From contig NZ_QKLW01000005.1 of assembly GCF_003208215.1 (NCBI RefSeq), positions 62,001 through 126,000 of the forward strand: DNA of 64,000 nt, given 5' to 3'. Each line of letters starts with the position of its first letter. Position 1 is the stretch's first letter. The stretch is from Marinomonas alcarazii. GTDB lineage: Bacteria > Pseudomonadota > Gammaproteobacteria > Pseudomonadales > Marinomonadaceae. Positions 18,083-27,429 of the stretch are shown piece by piece. The notes beneath the pieces are model-generated. The model searched no databases and was not told the origin of the DNA. It was given only the letters and a program-made list of their open reading frames with translations. The position numbers and the translations under genes were made by a program.

Positions 18083-18562
18083 TTAAAGCCTCTTTTCCAT
18101 ATTTATCAACTCAAAAAATTGGCCATTTGAAAGCGGCTCTTTCACTCGTCCAATCTCGGTAAATCCTCGCTTACTATAAAAAGGCTCACCCGACAAAGTA
18201 GAGGCTAAAAATAACGACTTAACACCTCTTTCAGAACAATACTTTTCACAATAATCAAACACACTTGAAGCGACACCTTTTCTGGCGTATTCAGGAGCAA
18301 CAAAGAAGCCTCGAATCTCGGCACTCGTTTCTTCATCCAATAAAAGAGATACACCGCCACAGCCAGCAATACAGCCATCATTTTCAGCAACAAAATACTG
18401 TCCAGATTGAATGAGAACATCTAAACCACCAATCAACTCCAACGCCGCGTCAATCTCTGATTCCTCATAAAACCCACGCTGAAGCTCGCGAGTCGAGCGA
18501 TTAATTAATGTTTGAATCAACTCTAAGTCTTCGATTCTTGCTGTTCGGATGGTGAAGTTCAT
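18083..18562 (-). CDS. GNAT-family N-acetyltransferase
   Basis: Acetyl-CoA-dependent acyltransferase of 159 residues. The GNAT core includes the acetyl-CoA-binding region FVAPEYARKGVASSVFDYCE (motif A, about 90-110) and the motif B region EPFYSKRGFTEIG. The acyl acceptor is not predictable. It is 32 bases downstream of the SEC-C gene on the same strand and may be co-transcribed with it. Confidence 0.85.
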   Translation of the reverse strand: MNFTIRTARIEDLELIQTLINRSTRELQRGFYEESEIDAALELIGGLDVLIQSGQYFVAENDGCIAGCGGVSLLLDEETSAEIRGFFVAPEYARKGVASSVFDYCEKYCSERGVKSLFLASTLSGEPFYSKRGFTEIGRVKEPLSNGQFFELINMEKRL

Positions 18563-18594
18563 AGGATTACTTTCCTTGTTAAATGCATTTTTAC

Positions 18595-19185
18595 TTAAAC
18601 ATACCTAGCGTTTTTTCCACAGCACTTTTTAAACTTCTTAGATGATCCACAATAACAAGGATCGTCTTTTCGAGTATTATTAGAAACATAAGTAAAAAAT
18701 TCTGATGCTAGCAGCAATTTCTCTGAATATATTTCATTAACTTTAGCACTATCTCCATTCAATCTTGCTACATCTTGTTCGTTTTCAAAACTAACGAATT
18801 TTTCTATAATTAAACTCTCAACTAGCGCGTAGCTTTTCACTGGCAATCTATTATTAACAATCAAGTCTTTAACTGATTCATCTCTGACAAACTTTATTTT
18901 CGCTATTTTTGATTCTGGTGGAGTAACACAAATTAATCTTCCATCCTCCATATGAACTACAGCATGAGCGTGTGTCTTTAAGACAAATCGCCCTAACATT
19001 GAAAATATCCAACCATATTGAATTGATCCATTGTTTGAATTCAGATACTTTGTCACATTATCCAAGCAGTAGTTTTGGATTGTATTTTCAAATTGCTGTA
19101 TTTCTACTTCTTCAATAGGAATACAATTAATCCTACGCAAAAAATTCATTGGTAAGTCTTTAGGAATATAATAATTAATTTCCAT
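18595..19185 (-). CDS. SEC-C motif protein of unknown function
   Basis: Protein of 196 residues with a C-terminal SEC-C zinc-binding motif (PCYCGSSKKFKKCCG, about 176-190) like that at the end of SecA. The first 170 residues have no recognisable domain. GGAG lies 7 bases before the ATG. The gene is visibly more A+T-rich than its neighbours, which suggests acquisition by transfer. SEC-C motifs mediate zinc-dependent contacts with ribosomes or SecB in SecA and occur in many unrelated small proteins, so no function is assigned. Confidence 0.75.
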   Translation of the reverse strand: MEINYYIPKDLPMNFLRRINCIPIEEVEIQQFENTIQNYCLDNVTKYLNSNNGSIQYGWIFSMLGRFVLKTHAHAVVHMEDGRLICVTPPESKIAKIKFVRDESVKDLIVNNRLPVKSYALVESLIIEKFVSFENEQDVARLNGDSAKVNEIYSEKLLLASEFFTYVSNNTRKDDPCYCGSSKKFKKCCGKNARYV

Positions 19186-19373
19186 CTAACGCTCCTTTTT
19201 ATTAAATCAAAAATACAGCCGAAATTATCTGACTGCTTCACTACATCTTTGCACTTAGTAGATATTACTAATATTAGAAGCACATTGGTTTTTCTCTTCA
19301 TACATTATTGAATTAATTAGACGCCGGACCTGCTCTATCTGCAGTTGTTGGCCTAAAGACCAATCTACAAAGT

Positions 19374-19405
19374 GGCGGATCACGCTTCGCTCATGCTGCC
19401 CTACG
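19374..19405. repeat. REP-like extragenic palindrome (eroded copy)
   Basis: The minus strand begins CGTAGGGC and continues as an imperfect palindrome around GAGCGAAGCGTGATCC ending GCC. This resembles the common GTAG-headed REP sequences of Gammaproteobacteria that follow genes. Only one copy with this sequence was noticed in the window. Confidence 0.4.
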
Positions 19406-19433
19406 CGTTGTTTTAAATAGGTTTTCAAGCAAT

Positions 19434-19462
19434 AAAAAAGCGAGCCGCGGCTCGCTTTTTTT
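19434..19462. terminator. Bidirectional Rho-independent terminator after fghA
   Basis: Perfect palindrome GCGAGCCGCGGCTCGC flanked by six A on the left and seven T on the right. It lies 26 bases past the fghA stop. Confidence 0.85.
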
Positions 19463-19487
19463 GATTCCAATGAAGAAAAACTAAGTG

Positions 19488-20318
19488 TTAACTCAAGGCT
19501 CTAGAATGATGTTCTAGGTGATCATCGATAAAGCTGGCGATGAAGAAGTAGCTGTGGTCGTAGCCCGGTTGACGACGTAGCGTAATCGGGTGTCCGGCTT
19601 TTTCACAGGCTGCTTCTAGGGCTTCTGGTTTAAGTTGTTCTACCAAGAAGTTATCGGCTTCGCCTTGATCAATAAACAATGGTAAGCGTTCACTTGCGTT
19701 TTCCACCAGCAAAGTCGCATCCCATTCCTTCCAAGTGCTCTTATCCTCGCCCAAGTATCCGGTGAAGGCTTTTTCGCCCCAAGGACAGTTTGTTGGGTTA
19801 ACGATTGGCGCAAAAGCCGAGACAGATTGATACTTGCCTGGGTTCCTAAGGGCACAAATCAAAGCGCCATGACCGCCCATGGAGTGACCTGAGATAGAAC
19901 GTTTGTCCGTCACAGGGAAGTTGGCTTCCACCAAATGCGGCAGCTCTTGAACCACGTAATCGTACATGTGGTAAGTGTTTGAATAAGGCTCAACTGTCGC
20001 GTTGATATAAAACCCTGCGGCAGAACCAAAGTCGTAGCTTTCATGTTCGTTTGGATAATCTGTACCGCGAGGACTGGTATCAGGACAAACAATGGCCAAG
20101 CCTAATTCTGCCGCTTTACGAAACGCCCCTGCTTTCTGTGTGAAGTTTTCGTCATTACAAGTCAAACCTGACAGCCAATATAAGACTGGCACTTTTTGCG
20201 TTTCTGCTTGCGGAGGTAGGTAAATAGCAAAGGTCATTTCGCTTTTCACTGACAAGCTTTCATGCTTATAGCGCTTCAACCAACCGCCGAAGCTTTTGGT
20301 ACTGGATAACAATTCCAT
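19488..20318 (-). CDS. fghA: S-formylglutathione hydrolase
   Basis: Serine esterase D family enzyme of 276 residues that hydrolyses S-formylglutathione to formate and glutathione, the second step of formaldehyde detoxification. Visible motifs are YWLSGLTCNDENF (about 46-58), the nucleophile elbow GHSMGGHGAL (about 146-155), and the Asp and His of the triad in DQGEADNF and GYDHSYFF. AAGGAG precedes the ATG. It lies 65 bases after frmA on the same strand, separated by a terminator hairpin, so part of its transcription may be reduced relative to frmA. Confidence 0.95.
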   Translation of the reverse strand: MELLSSTKSFGGWLKRYKHESLSVKSEMTFAIYLPPQAETQKVPVLYWLSGLTCNDENFTQKAGAFRKAAELGLAIVCPDTSPRGTDYPNEHESYDFGSAAGFYINATVEPYSNTYHMYDYVVQELPHLVEANFPVTDKRSISGHSMGGHGALICALRNPGKYQSVSAFAPIVNPTNCPWGEKAFTGYLGEDKSTWKEWDATLLVENASERLPLFIDQGEADNFLVEQLKPEALEAACEKAGHPITLRRQPGYDHSYFFIASFIDDHLEHHSRALS

Positions 20319-20339
20319 AGCTGTCTCCTTAACTGTGTT

Positions 20340-20362
20340 AAAAAAGCCCGCTTAGCGGGCTT
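20340..20362 (-). terminator. Terminator between frmA and fghA
   Basis: On the minus strand AAGCCCGC-TAA-GCGGGCTT is followed by a T run, 22 bases after the frmA stop. It would attenuate read-through into fghA. Confidence 0.75.
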
Positions 20363-20383
20363 ATCAAAACGGTGAGATCTCGT

Positions 20384-21517
<1,134 letters not shown>

Positions 21518-21580
21518 TTAATTTACTTTCGATGCAATCAGTGTAGACGCAAATGATTACAGGGATAATGCTCAATTTGG

Positions 21581-21614
21581 AAAATGATTATTGCCATACA
21601 GCAACAATCATTTT
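21581..21614. promoter_or_regulatory. Long inverted repeat between frmA and its LysR gene
   Basis: AAAATGATTATTGC and GCAACAATCATTTT form an inverted repeat matching at 13 of 14 positions around a 6-base spacer. A further half-site, AAATGATTAC, lies at 21551-21560 on the frmA side. The position in the divergent region fits a LysR recognition site. A TATAAT-like box at 21633-21638 could serve the lysR gene. Confidence 0.6.
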
Positions 21615-21688
21615 AAAAACGATGAATTTAGTTATAATATAACAACTCCAGCAACAAGCTAACCTTCAACCTATCGGTACCAAAGACT

Positions 21689-22579
21689 ATGAAAAACTGG
21701 GAAGCCATGGAAGCATTCGTCGAAGTTGTCAGGCAGGGCAGCTTTTCCGCTGCGGCAGTCAAACTTAGCGTATCCGCTTCGCACATTAGTCGATTGATTA
21801 CGCAGCTCGAAGCGGAACTTGAAACAACCCTACTGTTTCGAACCACACGTCGTATTCGTTTAAGTGATGCGGGTGAGCTGTATTACCAACACTGCCGAGG
21901 TTTGCCTGAAGCCTTAAGTAGCGCCGAAGAAGTTATTTCAACACTCAATCAAGCGCCAATAGGCTCATTTAAAATGACTTGTGCCACGACCTTTGGCGAA
22001 CGTTACATTGCACCATTAATGAATGACTTTTTGCTGAATCATCCAAAGATAGAACTGGATTTTCACCTAACGAACCGATCGGTAGATTTGATAGAAGAAG
22101 GTTACGATCTTGCCATTCGCATGGGTGCTATGAAGGATTCGAGTCATTTGTCACGCCGCTTATGTGACCGTGAGGAATACCTGTGTGCGTCGAGAGAATA
22201 CATAGACCAGCACGGCATGCCGCATACTCTGGCTGAGTTAAGCAAACACAGCTGCCTAATTGGTTCAAAAACCCACTGGTTGTTTCAGCAAGATGGACAG
22301 CGCAAAGAAGTAAAAGTAAACAGTAACTGGCGCAGCAATTCTGGGCCCGCTTTGCTCGATGCCGTTCGCAAAGGCTTAGGGATTGCTCAGCTACCAGATT
22401 ATTACGTCGCCGATGACCTTGCCAGTGGCAAGCTCATTCCCTTGTTGACGCAATATCAGTATCCCTACAGCGGTGTTTGGCTGGTTTACCCTAAAGTACG
22501 TCAGCCATCGCCTAAGCTACAAAGCATTTGTGATTATCTGATTCAGCGTTTTAAACAAGATCCACCGTTTGCCAAATAA
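21689..22579 (+). CDS. LysR-family regulator divergent from frmA
   Basis: LysR-type regulator of 296 residues. The N-terminal winged helix-turn-helix (about 1-60) reads MEAFVEVVRQGSFSAAAVKL, SASHISRLITQLE, and LLFRTTRRIRLSDAG. The effector domain follows, starting near GSFKMTCATTFGERYIAPL. It has the CrgA/DsdC-like subclass pattern. It is divergent from the formaldehyde genes, with a large inverted repeat between them, so control of frmA-fghA is the natural inference. Confidence 0.88.
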   Translation: MKNWEAMEAFVEVVRQGSFSAAAVKLSVSASHISRLITQLEAELETTLLFRTTRRIRLSDAGELYYQHCRGLPEALSSAEEVISTLNQAPIGSFKMTCATTFGERYIAPLMNDFLLNHPKIELDFHLTNRSVDLIEEGYDLAIRMGAMKDSSHLSRRLCDREEYLCASREYIDQHGMPHTLAELSKHSCLIGSKTHWLFQQDGQRKEVKVNSNWRSNSGPALLDAVRKGLGIAQLPDYYVADDLASGKLIPLLTQYQYPYSGVWLVYPKVRQPSPKLQSICDYLIQRFKQDPPFAK

Positions 22580-22638
22580 CTCACGTATGGTTAAATACGC
22601 CCACACACTCACCCTTTAAGCATCACTAAGCGAAGCCC

Positions 22639-22902
22639 ATGTTTTCACAAGAAGATCTCGTCCAAGTTGCTCGTCAAACCATGCCATTTGGGAAATACCA
22701 AGGTCGTGTTTTGATCGATCTGCCAGAAGCCTATTTATTATGGTTTGCCCACGAAGGCTGGCCGAATGGCAATCTGGGGCAATGGCTGCAGCTGGCATTG
22801 GAAATCAAAATCAATGGATTGGAAAAGCTGGTCGATCCTCTGCGTAAACCTGCCGAGAAAAAGCCAGACGAGCCTAAGGTTCGCATTCGCTTTGATGATT
22901 AA
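22639..22902 (+). CDS. DUF3820 family protein
   Basis: Small cytoplasmic protein of 87 residues. The family motif MPFGKYQGRVLIDLPEAYL (about 15-33) is followed by WFAHEGWPNG.LG. The family was named as a putative quorum-sensing-regulated virulence factor, but its function is unproved. Its 3' end overlaps the stop of the convergent acetyltransferase by 4 bases. No strong ribosome site is visible. Confidence 0.85.
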   Translation: MFSQEDLVQVARQTMPFGKYQGRVLIDLPEAYLLWFAHEGWPNGNLGQWLQLALEIKINGLEKLVDPLRKPAEKKPDEPKVRIRFDD

Positions 22903-23360
22903 TCTGCAATAGACGGGGTGCTAGGATAAATATAAAGCAGCACACCGTTTTCTTGTTTATCTAGAACAAAACCGGCTCGCTCTGCCACTTTCATAGACGC
23001 AATGTTATCAGGCTTCACTTGCGCCACTAATGGTTCATTAAAGTTATGCACCAATTTGGACAGCATTTGATGAGCAATGCCTTTTCCGCGGACTTCTGGT
23101 GCAACTGTCCAAGACACTTCCCACGCATATTCTAATCTGTCAGCACGACAGGTTCCGACCGCCAGACCATCCATCTCAGCAATCCACAACAAGCGTAAGT
23201 CTGGTTTATTCAGAGAATTACTCAACCATTTAATATGGGCATCTAAACCAATGACATCTTGATTATGAGAGGCTTCCCGCGTGGCAGGATCATTACGCCA
23301 TGCAAGCAAAGATGCGGCGTCTTTCATTTCAGCGGGGCGTAAACGAAACGGAATTGCCAT
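22899..23360 (-). CDS. GNAT-family N-acetyltransferase
   Basis: Acyltransferase of 153 residues starting MAIPFRLRPAEMKDAASLLAW. The acetyl-CoA-binding motif is VSWTVAPEVRGKGIAHQMLS (about 88-107), and NIASMKVAERAGF is motif B. The style is that of the RimJ/RimL-like branch that can act on nucleotide sugars or protein N-termini. The acceptor is unknown. It is tail-to-tail with the DUF3820 gene. Confidence 0.85.
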   Translation of the reverse strand: MAIPFRLRPAEMKDAASLLAWRNDPATREASHNQDVIGLDAHIKWLSNSLNKPDLRLLWIAEMDGLAVGTCRADRLEYAWEVSWTVAPEVRGKGIAHQMLSKLVHNFNEPLVAQVKPDNIASMKVAERAGFVLDKQENGVLLYIYPSTPSIAD

Positions 23361-23504
23361 ACTGCCTCTGTCTCCTCTTTTAGCCTGTTTGCGTTTCAGT
23401 ATACACTTTTGTTTAACGACTAAAATACACTAAATTAAGGTACAAAAATTGCTTACTTTGGCGTATCAAATAGCCCATTATTTTCAGTAAGGAAAGAACA
23501 CTAA

Positions 23505-23960
23505 ATGGACATCAGAATCGACGATTTATCTGGCCCAGAAGTCAAACAAATACTCACAGAACACCTTGAAGACATGTTCGCAACATCACCGGCAGAAAGC
23601 GTACATGCCTTGGATTTGACTGGTCTAAAACAGCCAAGCGTCACCTTTTGGACGGTTTGGGAAGATAGCCAATTACTCGGATGTGGCGCGCTAAAAGTAC
23701 TAGACGAAACACATGGCGAAATTAAATCCATGCGCACCACCAGCGCCGCTCGCAACAAGGGCGTTGCTTCTACCCTACTTTGCCACATTCTCGATACCGC
23801 CAAGCAAAAAGGCCTCAATAAAATCAGCCTAGAAACCGGATCACAAGACTTCTTCGCGCCAGCCAGGAAGCTGTACGCTAAACACGCCTTTTCAGAATGC
23901 GGCCCCTTTTCCAATTACAAACTGGATCCTCATAGCGTATTTATGACTAGACAAATTTAA
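23505..23960 (+). CDS. GNAT-family N-acetyltransferase (YsnE-like)
   Basis: Acyltransferase of 151 residues. Motif A is MRTTSAARNKGVASTLLCHI (about 73-92), and LETGSQDFFAPARKLYAKHAF is the characteristic B region of the YsnE/PhnO-like subgroup. AAGGAAAGAAC lies before the ATG. It is a single gene. In other bacteria relatives acetylate small amines or indole-3-acetate precursors, but nothing here fixes the substrate. Confidence 0.85.
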   Translation: MDIRIDDLSGPEVKQILTEHLEDMFATSPAESVHALDLTGLKQPSVTFWTVWEDSQLLGCGALKVLDETHGEIKSMRTTSAARNKGVASTLLCHILDTAKQKGLNKISLETGSQDFFAPARKLYAKHAFSECGPFSNYKLDPHSVFMTRQI

Positions 23961-24071
23961 ACCAACAATCCATCACAGTTACGCTATTTATTTTTTCAAA
24001 CTGTGCATTACGACCTGTGTGTTAGCGCGTTAGACTTCATGAACTTATTATAAATTCTAAAGGGCGCAAGC

Positions 24072-24764
24072 ATGAAAACGATCGGCATTATTGGAGGCAT
24101 GAGTTGGGAATCTTCTGCTCTGTATTACAAAAGCATCAACGAGTTGACCAAACAAAAACTTGGTGGACTGCATTCCGCTAAAATTATTTTATCCAGTGTC
24201 GATTTTGCGGAAATTGAGCGCTTACAACATCAAGGCGATTGGTTACAGTTAGGCGAAATACTCGCTCTAGAAGCCAAACGTTTAGAGCAAGCTCAGGCTG
24301 ATTTCATACTTATCGCGACCAACACCATGCACAAGGTGGCTGACGTTGTTCAAAGTGCGGTGCAAATTCCGTTGCTGCATATTGCCGATGCCACAGCCAA
24401 GGAACTTGTGAAGCAGAAACATCAAAAAGTAGGTTTTATCGGCACACGCTATTCGATGGAAGAAGATTTTTATATTAAGCGATTAGAAGATCAATATGGC
24501 TTAGAGGTTATCACGCCATCGAAGCAAGACAGGGACGAGATACATAGAATTATCTACGAGGAATTATGTCTCGGTAAAATTCTTCCTGAATCGAGACAAA
24601 TTTATATCGACATCGTTAATCGACTTCAAGCAGCCGGAGCACAAGCCGTCATCGAAGGCTGTACGGAAATCACATTATTGTTAAAACAAGAACACGTTGC
24701 CGTGCCTTTATTTGACACCACTTATATTCACGCTAAAGCCGCTGTCGATAAAGCGCTAGAGTAA
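24072..24764 (+). CDS. Aspartate/glutamate racemase family protein
   Basis: Cofactor-independent racemase-fold enzyme of 230 residues, YgeA/RacX type. The N-terminal motif is IGIIGGMSWESS (residues 3-14). The first catalytic region is ATNTMHKVAD; the family has Cys in ATNTxH or NTMH contexts, and here Thr occupies that position. The second half ends GCTEI, where the second catalytic Cys is visible (about 196-200). AAAGGGCG precedes the ATG. In YgeA and its relatives the first acid/base is often Thr, which gives broad or weak racemase activity. A terminator follows. Confidence 0.85.
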   Translation: MKTIGIIGGMSWESSALYYKSINELTKQKLGGLHSAKIILSSVDFAEIERLQHQGDWLQLGEILALEAKRLEQAQADFILIATNTMHKVADVVQSAVQIPLLHIADATAKELVKQKHQKVGFIGTRYSMEEDFYIKRLEDQYGLEVITPSKQDRDEIHRIIYEELCLGKILPESRQIYIDIVNRLQAAGAQAVIEGCTEITLLLKQEHVAVPLFDTTYIHAKAAVDKALE

Positions 24765-24772
24765 TTAAGCAT

Positions 24773-24805
24773 AAAAAAAGCCAGCGCGAACGCTGGCTCG
24801 GGTTT
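24773..24805. terminator. Bidirectional terminator between the racemase gene and fumC
   Basis: AGCCAGCG-CGAA-CGCTGGCT is a perfect 8-base-pair stem with an A run on the left, read as T on the minus strand, and a short T-rich tail on the right. Confidence 0.8.
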
Positions 24806-24840
24806 TCTATATTTGGAAAGGGAACAACCAAATAAAGAAA

Positions 24841-26232
24841 CTATAGCCCACCATGAGTTAACTTAGCAGGGTCGAGTAAGGAGAGCAATTCCTCTCGGCT
24901 TAACTCTGTTTCTTCTTCTGCAACATCCACCACTGGGCGACCTTCTTTATAGGCTTTTTTCGCGATTTCTGCTGCTTTACCATAACCTATAATTGGGTTT
25001 AATGCTGTCACTAAAATTGGGTTACGATGTAATGCTTCATTCAATTTATCTTCATTGACGGTTAGCGTGGCAATGGCATTATCCGCCAACACTTGCCCAC
25101 TGTTGGCCAATAACTTAATGCTGTTTAACAGATTCTTAGCAATCATTGGTAACATGACGTTCAATTCAAAATTGCCCGACTGACCGCCAATGGTGATAGC
25201 AGCATCGTTACCAATCACTTGCGCAGCGACCATAGCCGTTGCTTCCGGAATCACCGGATTCACTTTGCCCGGCATAATAGACGAACCTGGCTGCAAAGCT
25301 TGTAAAGAAATTTCCCCTAACCCCGCTAGTGGTCCAGAATTCATCCAACGCAGGTCATTGGCAATTTTCATATAGGTCACAGCAACAGCCTTTAACTGAC
25401 CTGATAAGGCAACGGCCGTATCTTGAGAGCCAATCAAAGCGAAAAAATTATCGCCTTTGCTAAAGGTCACATTTGTTAAATAAGACAACTCTTTGGCAAA
25501 TAGTTCAGCAAACTCTGGGTGTGCATTAATGCCAGTACCAACGGCGGTTCCGCCTTGAGCAAGTTTCGTTGTCTTGGCTTCTAGGTACGTTAAGTTATCA
25601 ATATTGTCTTGAAGTTGCGCTGCCCACGAATGAAAAGTTTGATCCAAACGTACAGGCATAGCGTCCATCAAATGTGTTCGACCTGTTTTGGTGTACTTAG
25701 CCAATGCATGACCCTTCTCAAGGATCGTCTCTTTCAAATGAACCAAGGCGGGCAACAGATGACCAGTTAATTCTAATGTCGCACTCACATGAATAGCACT
25801 TGGAATCACATCATTACTACTCTGTCCGTAATTCACATGATCATTGGGATTAACCGTTGAACCGCCTTCTTCTGAACGATAATACGCGTTGGCTAATGTG
25901 GCTATCACTTCATTGGCGTTCATATTCGAACTGGTGCCAGAGCCCGTTTGGAAAACATCGACAGGGAAGTGCTGCATAAGGTCGTCACCATCTAACAGCT
26001 CATCACAGGCGTTTTGTATCGCTTTCGACATCTCTGGGGTAATGCATTCAAGGGACTCATTCGCTCGTGCCGCGGCCGCTTTAATAAGAATAAGTGCGCG
26101 AATAAAAGCTTCTGGAAGGGGCTCGTCACTGATTGGGAAATTATTAATAGCGCGCTGGGTTTGAGCACCGTAAAGTGCTTTTTCAGGGACCTCTAGTTCG
26201 CCCATACTGTCTTTTTCAATACGCATTTTCAT
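24841..26232 (-). CDS. fumC: Fumarate hydratase class II
   Basis: Iron-independent fumarase of 463 residues, converting fumarate to malate in the TCA cycle. The superfamily signature GSSIMPGKVNP (about 315-325) is exact. Other family blocks are TGSGTSSNMNANEV (about 96-109), NYGQSSNDVIPSA and GRTHLMDAMPV. It is the second gene of a short operon behind a near-consensus Fur box, the usual logic for an iron-free isozyme made during iron limitation. The preceding gene ends 19 bases upstream. No sodA follows, unlike the fumC-sodA operon of Pseudomonas aeruginosa. Confidence 0.96.
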   Translation of the reverse strand: MKMRIEKDSMGELEVPEKALYGAQTQRAINNFPISDEPLPEAFIRALILIKAAAARANESLECITPEMSKAIQNACDELLDGDDLMQHFPVDVFQTGSGTSSNMNANEVIATLANAYYRSEEGGSTVNPNDHVNYGQSSNDVIPSAIHVSATLELTGHLLPALVHLKETILEKGHALAKYTKTGRTHLMDAMPVRLDQTFHSWAAQLQDNIDNLTYLEAKTTKLAQGGTAVGTGINAHPEFAELFAKELSYLTNVTFSKGDNFFALIGSQDTAVALSGQLKAVAVTYMKIANDLRWMNSGPLAGLGEISLQALQPGSSIMPGKVNPVIPEATAMVAAQVIGNDAAITIGGQSGNFELNVMLPMIAKNLLNSIKLLANSGQVLADNAIATLTVNEDKLNEALHRNPILVTALNPIIGYGKAAEIAKKAYKEGRPVVDVAEEETELSREELLSLLDPAKLTHGGL

Positions 26233-26250
26233 TAGTCTATGTGGTCCTTA

Positions 26251-26604
26251 TTATTCAAAGGAAGAGATAAAGTAGTGACTCAAAATGCGTAAACTGTGCT
26301 CCATCTTGAAATAATTTTTTGCATCCTGATACGTCACAATTAATTGTTTAAGATGCGACAGAGGCAAATACACCTTGTCTAAACACGTTTGTCGCCAATG
26401 AGGCACCACTCTGGTATCACATACAGTGTCCAGCAACACATTAAACACTCTTTGATGCAATAACGTCGCATCGGGGATGCTTAAGCGTTCGGCATACTCT
26501 TCCGTTAGTTTCAAATAATGATAGAGCACTTCTGGGGAGTCTGCACACTGCCCTCCCTGAATAGTCTGCTCGAGCACTGAAAATGGCACTAAATAATGAC
26601 TCAT
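26251..26604 (-). CDS. Small protein of unknown function in a Fur-controlled operon with fumC
   Basis: Protein of 117 residues starting MSHYLVPFSVLEQTIQ. The ATG at 26604 has GAGGGCGAAG upstream and lies just behind the Fur box, so a longer frame running through that box is rejected. It is soluble, helix-rich, with no signal peptide or known motif. In Pseudomonas, fumC is accompanied by small genes (fagA, orfX) under Fur control. This is probably the counterpart of one of them, by position only. A link to iron limitation is inferred from the operator and partner gene. Confidence 0.7.
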   Translation of the reverse strand: MSHYLVPFSVLEQTIQGGQCADSPEVLYHYLKLTEEYAERLSIPDATLLHQRVFNVLLDTVCDTRVVPHWRQTCLDKVYLPLSHLKQLIVTYQDAKNYFKMEHSLRILSHYFISSFE

Positions 26605-26641
26605 TGCTTCGCCCTCTAAAATAGAACACACAAAATATAAA

Positions 26642-26656
26642 TGATAACTATTATCA
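26642..26656. promoter_or_regulatory. Fur box
   Basis: TGATAACTATTATCA matches the 7-1-7 Fur consensus (TGATAAT-N-ATTATCA) at all but one position. It lies 38 bases upstream of the first gene of the fumC operon. A weaker second site begins TGATAACGATT at 26691. Confidence 0.85.
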
Positions 26657-26790
26657 ATAATGTGCACGGCGACGAGATCTGTCAAGCAGTTGATAACGAT
26701 TCTTATTAAATTTTAATATTTGCTGCAATCACTTGATTAAAATCAGTCTTTCTCTGCTCATTTAAAAAATACAAGCTCAGAAATACAAAA

Positions 26791-26820
26791 ACCCCCGCTG
26801 CGTTATCCGCAACAGGGGCT
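26791..26820 (-). terminator. Terminator of the SlyD-like isomerase gene
   Basis: On the minus strand CCCCTGTTGCG and CGCAGCGGGGG pair with two G-U pairs around GATAA, followed by five T. Confidence 0.75.
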
Positions 26821-26862
26821 TTTGGGAAATAGCCTTATTTTGTTGTTAAAGCACTCTTGCTC

Positions 26863-27342
26863 TTAGTGGTGATGACCACCAACACCGTGCGCATGGCCGT
26901 GCGCAATTTCATCATTCGTTGCTTCACGAGCATCAACAATTTGAATATTGAACGTTAGATCTTTACCAGACAATGGGTGGTTCAAATCAACAGTAGCGTG
27001 CTTCAAACCAACTTTAACCACGGTCACCTGACGCATGCCTTTGTCAGTTTGTACCATAGCGACCATGCCCGCTTTCCAGCGTTTCGCACCCTGTAAATGT
27101 TTTACCGGCACTTGTTGCTGACGATCTTCATGGCGCTCGCCATAGGCATCAGCACACGCAACAGTGACTTCAAACTCGTCACCAACCTCTTTGCCTTCCA
27201 TTGCTTTTTCAAGCCCAGGAATAACATTACCGTGGCCATGTAAATACGCCGCAGGATCTTTACCTGCAGAAGTCTCAATCAGCTCTTCGCCATGGCGCAA
27301 AGTATAATGAAATTGAACGACTTGATTGTCTGCAATCGACAT
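26863..27342 (-). CDS. FKBP-type peptidyl-prolyl cis-trans isomerase, SlyD-like
   Basis: Cytoplasmic prolyl isomerase of 159 residues. The FKBP domain is split by an inserted IF chaperone segment (about 65-120), as in SlyD: VQFHYTLRHGEEL and PGLEKAMEGKEVGDEFEVTV come before it and LNHPLSGKDLTFNIQI after it. The short tail is His-rich (HGHAHGVGGHHH) and shorter than the Cys/His nickel-binding tail of E. coli SlyD. Metal binding to this tail is likely but unproved. AAGGAAAC precedes the ATG, and a terminator follows. Confidence 0.9.
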   Translation of the reverse strand: MSIADNQVVQFHYTLRHGEELIETSAGKDPAAYLHGHGNVIPGLEKAMEGKEVGDEFEVTVACADAYGERHEDRQQQVPVKHLQGAKRWKAGMVAMVQTDKGMRQVTVVKVGLKHATVDLNHPLSGKDLTFNIQIVDAREATNDEIAHGHAHGVGGHHH

Positions 27343-27429
27343 GATGTTTCCTTAATATCTGGTTATATAATATTCGGGCATTATAGTGGCTATGAAGAAA
27401 CTTACCTAGACCCTTAACCAAAGTCTTAC

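Larger units (their letters stand above)
19186..19487. other. Intergenic stretch with a terminator and a repeat-like palindrome
   Basis: No convincing gene. It holds an A+T-rich half next to the SEC-C gene, a REP-like element at 19374-19405, and the fghA terminator at 19434-19462. A 71-codon open frame on the minus strand runs through the terminator and the repeat and is judged non-coding. Confidence 0.6.

Noticed and set aside
19255-19470. 71-codon frame on the minus strand between the SEC-C gene and fghA
   Set aside because: It runs through a perfect Rho-independent terminator and a REP-like palindrome, has no ribosome site and no recognisable product.
26605-26685. Longer version of the small gene upstream of fumC
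   Set aside because: It would translate the Fur box itself; the ATG at 26604 has the ribosome site.
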